64,000 nucleotides of DNA from Peromyscus leucopus (lineage: Eukaryota; Chordata; Mammalia; Rodentia; Cricetidae). Positions 58,913 to 64,000 of this stretch are shown in pieces. Position 1 is the first letter of the stretch. Every line of letters starts with the position of its first letter. The position numbers were made by a program, and so were the translations under genes. The stretch covers positions 143,495,319 to 143,559,318 of the forward strand of contig NC_051063.1 of assembly GCF_004664715.2 (NCBI RefSeq), written 5' to 3'. The notes beneath the pieces are model-generated. The model did no database searches. It was not told the origin of the DNA and was given only the letters and a program-made list of their open reading frames with translations.

Positions 58913-60104
58913 TCACGTCATCTTGATATTTCTAAGGGTTTCTCATTTGGCACTCATCACTTTGAGAATCTTCTACCGAGAAGGGTGGATGTTTCTAACT
59001 TCCATTATTCTCTGAGAAGTTAGCCAGTGAGGAAATTGAGCCCAAATTCCACATCCACAGACACAGCTCCTCATTTTCCTAGCATGGCTTGTTCTCTTCC
59101 TGCTACACCTGCATAGGAGAAAGAGTAAGGAGACAGGTAGAGCTCAGTATTTTCAGTAGTACAAGATACGCGCTAAGTGCCTCTCTTATCATCCCAAGTA
59201 AATTTATTCCACACTTTTTTTCTGTTATAGCAGAAGCATCCTTATGTGCAATCATCTTGGGCTTTCTGTTTCATCTGCTTGAGATGCAATTATGAGGGAG
59301 TCAATTTTTAGTTTTACTGGTGTTCTCCCAGCTTTTAGGATGTGTGTCCTTAAATACATTTCTAGACTGGTTAAATAAATTAATGTGTTGAGAAACTGGC
59401 CCTAGCCCTTAGTGTTCACAGTGTGGTCTAGGGGAAGCAGCATCAGTACCACTCAGCTACTAGACAGAGAGGCAGAACTTCAGACTTTACTCCAGTTTAG
59501 TTAGTGGCATTGCTGGGTGATTGGCGCAAGCACAGTACAATCAGAAAAGCCAACACCTGAGAAACCCAGCAATCTGTCTGTTCGATCACTGATTATACAG
59601 AAGACTCCGAATGCATGTAAAGCCTTAAGAGGGCACTTTTCAAATCATGAAATTACTAGTCACATTGAAATGTTGGCTAAATCACAAAAGCAAAGAAGAG
59701 TTACAAAATCTCAGGGTAAAGAGTCATTCCCAAACTACGATTCATTTTCAAAACTCTAATTGTTTCAGTGAACCTTTCTACGGCTTAAAACAGTAGCTCA
59801 CACTGCTGTTTTGACGAATGATCGGACATGAATGGGATGGCTTACAACAATGAGACCAATACGAAGCCTGAGTGCGCGTGGGCTCTGAGAGTTGCAGCTG
59901 GTGGCTCATTGGGTCCCTGCCTCGCTAATAAGGCCAGGGGTCAGGCTGCTTTCCAGGTGCCGTGTGTGTGAAGAAAGCAGAAGCGAGGGGGCTTGTACCT
60001 TGAAAATTCCTCCTTTACCAGACCTTGGGGGCGAGGGAAATAGATTGCGATTTTTTTCCAGCTTCAAGGTCCAGGAGCAGAACAAGAGAAAGTTTAGTGT
60101 TTTG
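58913..60104. other. Unassigned sequence
   Basis: No gene is recognised. From about 59840 to 60080 the composition becomes richer in G+C with scattered CpG (gcctgagtgcgcgtgg, gaagcgaggggg, gggggcgagggaa). This might reflect a regulatory block or a weak CpG cluster, but it is too short and sparse for a CpG-island call. Frames on both strands (59892-60164; 59906-60148) have no recognised features. Confidence 0.4.
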
Positions 60105-60123
60105 GTTTTTGTTGTTGTTGTTG
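60105..60123. repeat. (GTT)n short repeat
   Basis: Five or six TTG/GTT units, creating the Val-run in one frame and the Thr-run in the opposite frame. Confidence 0.9.
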
Positions 60124-60419
60124 TAGTTGCTGCTGTTTTAATCTCCATCTGTATATACCTCTGACTCCAGCTCCAACATTGGACCCAGGAATTTTATTGT
60201 ACATTATGCCTCTCTTTTATGTATACATGCCTGCGACACGAGGCAGTGCTCTGCAGCTCAGCTCAATCCTCAGCGAGATTTTTTTGTTTTGTTTTGTTTC
60301 ATTATCGGTATCGGCCACGGTATTCTGGCGCTGCAGCAGTAACGGACAGTTCTAATAACTTAATGTTCTGAAACAGCTCAGTCTCTTCCTCCTTCCGGTT
60401 CCTGGTTCGACACCGATAG

Positions 60420-60655
60420 TGCTGAAACATGAAACTGCAGGTTATGACTCTTGGGGAGGGTCAAATGACCTTTTCATGGAGGTCGCCTAAGACCACAGGG
60501 AAATGCAGAGATTTGCATTACAATGCATAACGGTAGGAAAAATACAGGTATGAAGTAGCAACAAAATAATTTTACGACTGGGGGGTCCCCACAACATGAG
60601 GGACTGTATTGAAGGGTTGCAGCATTAGGTAGAAAGGTTGAGAACAGCTGCCCTA
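60420..60655. mobile_element. URR1-like hAT-Charlie non-autonomous transposon
   Basis: Landmarks in order: gaggtcgcctaagaccac (near 60479-60496), gagatttgcattacaatgca taacggtag, tatgaagtagcaacaaaata attttacgactggggggtcc, acaacatgagggactgtatt gaagggttgcagcattagg. The right end aaggttgagaacagctgcc is a hAT-Charlie-type terminal inverted repeat. The left terminus (near 60416-60445) is eroded. It has no transposase and was mobilised in trans. Confidence 0.82.
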
Positions 60656-60671
60656 AAATGATCTAGATGAA

Positions 60672-61001
60672 GTGTGTTGCAACCATAAACACAGTCAGTG
60701 GCCGCACCAGAAGGATAAAGCTCCTAAAGGTGCTGTCCTTGTGATGTTTGATCCAGAGGTGACAGGTATCACTGTTGAGAGCCCAGCTGGCCACAGCTTT
60801 ACACTGAATGAGACATACTCAGGCAAACCAATGCTTCACTCTATGTGCCTGCGATGTGGAAACCTCTCTTTCTCTAAAACTCTCCTTTTCAACATTTTAT
60901 TGTCCCTTTCTCAAAATCTTTACACTGATGTTTCTTTTTTCCTACCTCTCAAAAACAATTTGTTGATCACTGTGGCAGAAATAAACAGAATTCTGAGATA
61001 A
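60672..61001 (+). other. Doubtful open frame, not assigned
   Basis: A 109-codon ATG frame begins just after the hAT element. Its first 60 or so residues have ordinary amino-acid composition (KGAVLVMFDPEVTGITVES segment) rather than simple repeats, which is unusual here. The remainder turns Leu/Phe/Ser-rich. I recognise no protein family. There is no promoter or splice context and no poly(A) signature of a processed copy. It is most likely a chance frame; a fragment of an old pseudogene is a less likely alternative. Confidence 0.15.
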
Positions 61002-62199
61002 AACCCTTTAACCAGTTTAGCTGCTGAGCTGCCTCTCTGGTTAGACCCATGTTATTAAGGGTCAGTTATATCATCATAAAGTCTACTATTATGATACATT
61101 TTTCCATCCTTCATTGCTCAGAGGCAGTGGTCTTATTTAATTAACTGTATTTGTATACCCATTTAATAAAAGAGGCACTATTTTCAGGGGGAAAGCATGC
61201 CATTCCATTTCATTTTGTACAAACAGGTGCAAAGTATTTATTTTTCAGTTTTGTTTCTTTTTCTGGACTCACCACCACCACCACCCTTTTTAAACTTCTA
61301 AGGTAGGTGTCTCTTCATTATTTTTAATTCTTTCTCAATAGAGAAACCTTCCAAAATCCATAGAAATATAAAGTATGCAATAATAAGACACACTGGCTAG
61401 GAGAAAGAGATTGATCTGTATTACCTACAAAAACTACCAACTTGCTGTCTGTCTGCCTTCCTTTCTACTAAACCCCAATTTTGCTACCATTTTTTTAATG
61501 CTATGAGCCAAAAAGATAGAATTCATCAGATCATCTTCCCTATTAGTAACTCCAAAGTACTCATGTAGTTTACTAAGGTCACCCACTTATTCTAAAAGCC
61601 TTTTAGATGGTGCAGCAAGAGGGTGTGCTCTTCTCTTGCAACATTCAAAGGCAGCCTGCATCTCACTAGATTTAGGACAGATAACACGCACGGTAGAATG
61701 TTTGAAACTCTTGATGTCAACACGATAAGCCCTGTAAAATTATATGGATACAAATAATGCCATTTTATCCAAGTGATTGACAGAAACCACTGGTGCAGAA
61801 ACTCAGAAGAGTCCTGTCCTAACACGGGGAGTTGGAGATGGGACCCGCCAATGGTCAACCCATGCAGCCAGGGCCACTCCTTTCTGAGCTTGTCAAGAGG
61901 CAGGCGACTTGCTGGGGTCTGTGAAGTCATTCCCTAAAGCTCACCATAGGAACCGAGGGAGAGAGCTTTGCCAGAAGGACATACACAGCTGTGATGTCAC
62001 AGGCACAAAGACAATAATAAAATGTGGCCAGTGTGATGTCAGCTACACCTTGGCTCCTTTGTCTGTTTTCTCTCCTCGTATAATTTTGTATCCTTGTGCG
62101 AATCGCCTCATTAGGGAAAGAGACTGAAAATTGGGGTCAGGGTATTTAAACCTGACCTGTGCAGAGGCCAGACAAGGCCTGGGCCCACCGAGGTTTCAC
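61002..62199. other. Unassigned sequence
   Basis: No gene or repeat recognised. A short (CAC)n run lies at 61270-61285. The minus-strand 112-codon frame (61592-61930) is unsupported. From about 61900 complexity rises toward the next block. Confidence 0.45.
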
Positions 62200-62830
62200 T
62201 TCAGAGCCTTGGACCACCCCTGAGGTGACACCAATTCAAGCCTCATTTTATAAAGGCCTTATTAATTATTGTCCTTAGAAGGAGAAGAAGCCTTATAAAG
62301 AAATGTGTCATTCTTAGAGTAGGAGTGGGCAGACAAGAAAAGGAAGAGAGAGGGAGCGGGAGAGGGAGAGAGAGAGACAGAAGATCAAAAGGAGCTTTTT
62401 TCCCCCTTTTCTTTTCATGCCTCCAAACCTCAAAGGAGGTCGAGGAACAATCAGGCTCCGGGGTCTCCTGCGCTTTCTGGCAATTAGAGTCAGCTGATGG
62501 GCTGAAAGGGATTGAATGGCAGGGTTCAAGGCCCTTCTCCAGAGCGGCAGACAACAGGCTTTTCCAAAGCAGCCGAGCAGCAGACACCGTCAAAATCATT
62601 TCAAATGGAGACTTACAGCGACGATTCATTAATTCACTGGCCTAAACAATTACGGGAACATATAATGTCTCTATAAACACTTTGATAAAGACTGTCATCT
62701 TAGACCTTCATTTTCTCTATTTTATTAGAGATTTTTAATGCCAGGTTGGAAAGGCATCTTTTATTTCTCCAATTACTAAATTATAAACCCCCTTTCTTTC
62801 CCCCACTGAAAACCACCCACTCCCAAATAA
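62200..62830. promoter_or_regulatory. Candidate conserved enhancer-like block
   Basis: Apart from a purine tract this is repeat-free, high-complexity DNA with a dense set of developmental TF-like words. These include ttattaattatt (62259-62270), caattag (62481-62487), the E-box cagctg (62491-62496), cattaattc (62627-62635), aacaattac (62645-62653), the TCF/LEF-like ctttgat (62680-62686) and ccaattacta (62769-62778). The frames crossing it (62325-62645 plus; 62243-62629 minus) show Arg/Gly or Ser/Leu runs from the purine tract and no domains. Assignment as an enhancer is inference; the motifs are short and no conservation data were available. Confidence 0.4.
62332..62394. repeat. GA-rich purine tract
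   Basis: About 60 bases, nearly all purine on the plus strand (agagagggagcgggagaggg). It lies inside the candidate regulatory block. Confidence 0.9.
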
Positions 62831-63500
62831 CTGAATGCTTCATTTTTAACATTAGACTGCAATGTCTAAAAGAAAAAAATATATATATCTATGACTCTCA
62901 GATCTAGAAAGATCAATTTGCCACCTTGCTTAGACTTAGCAAATATGCTCTTTTGTCTGTTACTTGTGTTTTTTTTAATTCCCCCTTCTTTATCATTTCT
63001 AACATTCCTAAATATTTCTTTCATCTGTTATGTATAAAGTGAAAAGACAAAATTTGATGTTACCAAACCATTGCTGGTTAATTAAAGGATAGGGAAATGT
63101 GTGAACCTAGTATAGTGGGTACAGCCGGTCAAAGGACTATGGTCAGTATTGTTTTACAATTTGGGCATCGTGTCTATTTATAAAACACGCCAAAAGAAAA
63201 TACGTTTTGGGCTGTTCATTTAGAAATGGAAGTTTTCATCACACTGTAGCCCCAGAATATGCAACAAGCCTGAATGATTTCACGTACTCTGTCTCCTGAG
63301 TCGCTAACCAAATGAGTAGGAGCTTCCCAGTAAGCGACGTTAACCAGTAGTTCAAAAGATAGGACCTGTTTTTAAAACTCTGCAAAGATCGGCTTTGTAA
63401 CTCCTGCTTTATTTCTTATGAGTATTTTTCACCTATAATCTCTTCAAGGCTTGCAAGGAAAAATATCAGCTCATCTTTGCTCAACAGCATGGAGAAAATG
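62831..63500. other. Unique sequence, possibly regulatory
   Basis: No gene or repeat. The portion 63100-63480 keeps a high-complexity texture with isolated CpG words (acacgccaaaagaaaatacg, gtaagcgacgttaacc). It may extend the regulatory neighbourhood, but I cannot show this. Confidence 0.35.
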
Positions 63501-63517
63501 TGTGAGTGAGTGAGTGA

Positions 63518-63559
<42 letters not shown>
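63501..63559. repeat. (GAGT)n(GT)n microsatellite
   Basis: Five GAGT-type units grading into about 18 GT units, a typical birth of one repeat from another by slippage. Confidence 0.95.
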
Positions 63560-63844
63560 ACTCTTATTGGGCTGCTCAGCAGGGCAAGGGTTAACTACTT
63601 ACGTACTGTAGACCCCTTTCAAGCCAAGACTGAGAACCCCTGCTTCTAGGCAACCACATGAAACACTTGAGGGCTTTGGTGATGACTGATGACAAAGTAA
63701 TAATAAGAAATATGGCTGCTCTCAGAGCACCTTTTATCTGCTTCTCATGGGGTACTTGTTGCAAATTCAAAAGTGCTCTATTTGTCATATTTGGAAACTG
63801 AGGTAGCTGACTGTCCCTTGCCTGTCTTAGAGGTGCTAAAGCAG

Positions 63845-63845
<1 letters not shown>
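63560..63845. other. Unassigned sequence
   Basis: No gene. The minus-strand 133-codon frame (63591-63992) contains a His-Thr run from the next microsatellite and is not credible. Confidence 0.45.
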
Positions 63846-63893
<48 letters not shown>

Positions 63894-63905
63894 TGGGGGT
63901 GGGGT
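63846..63905. repeat. (TG)n microsatellite with G-rich end
   Basis: About 23 TG units followed by tggtgggggtggggt. Confidence 0.96.
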
Positions 63906-64000
63906 AGTAAAATAATCCCAAGGATTTGAGCTTCCAGGAGAACATTTTCCCAGGAACACTGTGTGTTCAACTTCTGAGCAACAGAATTTCATTAACCTAC

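Noticed and set aside
62243..62645. Open frames of 106 and 128 codons on opposite strands
   Set aside because: Both are kept open by the GA-rich tract and show Arg/Gly or Ser/Leu runs. The region is better explained as non-coding.
63591..63992. 133-codon minus-strand frame
   Set aside because: It contains a His-Thr run from the TG microsatellite and no protein-like segment otherwise.

Overview
This window is nuclear DNA from a muroid rodent, most likely a cricetid (deer mouse, vole or hamster group). The evidence is its mix of interspersed repeats: B1, ID, B2/B3-like and B4-like SINEs, rodent Lx-type L1 tails, MLT1 and ORR1/MT-type MaLR LTRs, ERV2-type LTRs, a URR1-like hAT element, and long CA/CT microsatellites. 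Three young B1 copies (near 17.0, 28.2 and 47.7 kb) share an unusual right half containing ccaggaaaggcgcaaa, which I associate from memory with cricetids. The genus is not resolved.

I find no convincing protein-coding gene, no exon I can name and no functional RNA gene. Open frames are at most about 150 codons. Each one I inspected falls in a repeat, in a simple-sequence tract (poly Arg-Glu, Ser-Leu, Val-Cys or His-Thr), or in AT-rich DNA with no recognisable protein similarity. The window reads as intergenic or deep intronic sequence.

Layout. 0-3.2 kb: an old MLT1 LTR, a rodent LTR (2506-3050) and a CT/CA microsatellite. 3.2-10 kb: mostly unique DNA with an unusual double palindrome (3550-3603) and L2 remnants. 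10-12.4 kb: microsatellites and SINEs, including a B1 inside an older SINE. 12.4-13 kb: unique sequence that may be a conserved element. 15.4-17.2 kb: a minus-strand L1 tail followed by a young B1. 18.4-20.5 kb: a TA array, an ID remnant and a 1.2 kb inverted repeat of unknown origin. 23-25 kb: a (CT)30 tract, MLT1 and a 46-bp minisatellite. 26-30 kb: a dense repeat block with a well-preserved solo LTR (28325-28660). 30-37.6 kb: minus-strand L1 tails, a CpG-bearing LTR-like block and MLT1. 39-41.2 kb: old L1 pieces split by an LTR with 6-bp duplications. 42-44.2 kb: B1, MaLR and ID. 47.4-48.8 kb: a three-level nest of B1 in MaLR LTR in L1. 49.8-53.8 kb: further microsatellite, MaLR, L1, SINE and MLT1 copies. 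54-64 kb: fewer repeats and several complex unique blocks, especially 62200-62830, that look like candidate regulatory elements.

No gene system operates here. What the sequence does show is the order in which transposons arrived (nesting and target-site duplications), two inverted-repeat structures that the identified repeats do not explain, and candidate non-coding regulatory blocks at the right-hand end. All repeat-family names come from memory of consensus sequences. No database search was possible.
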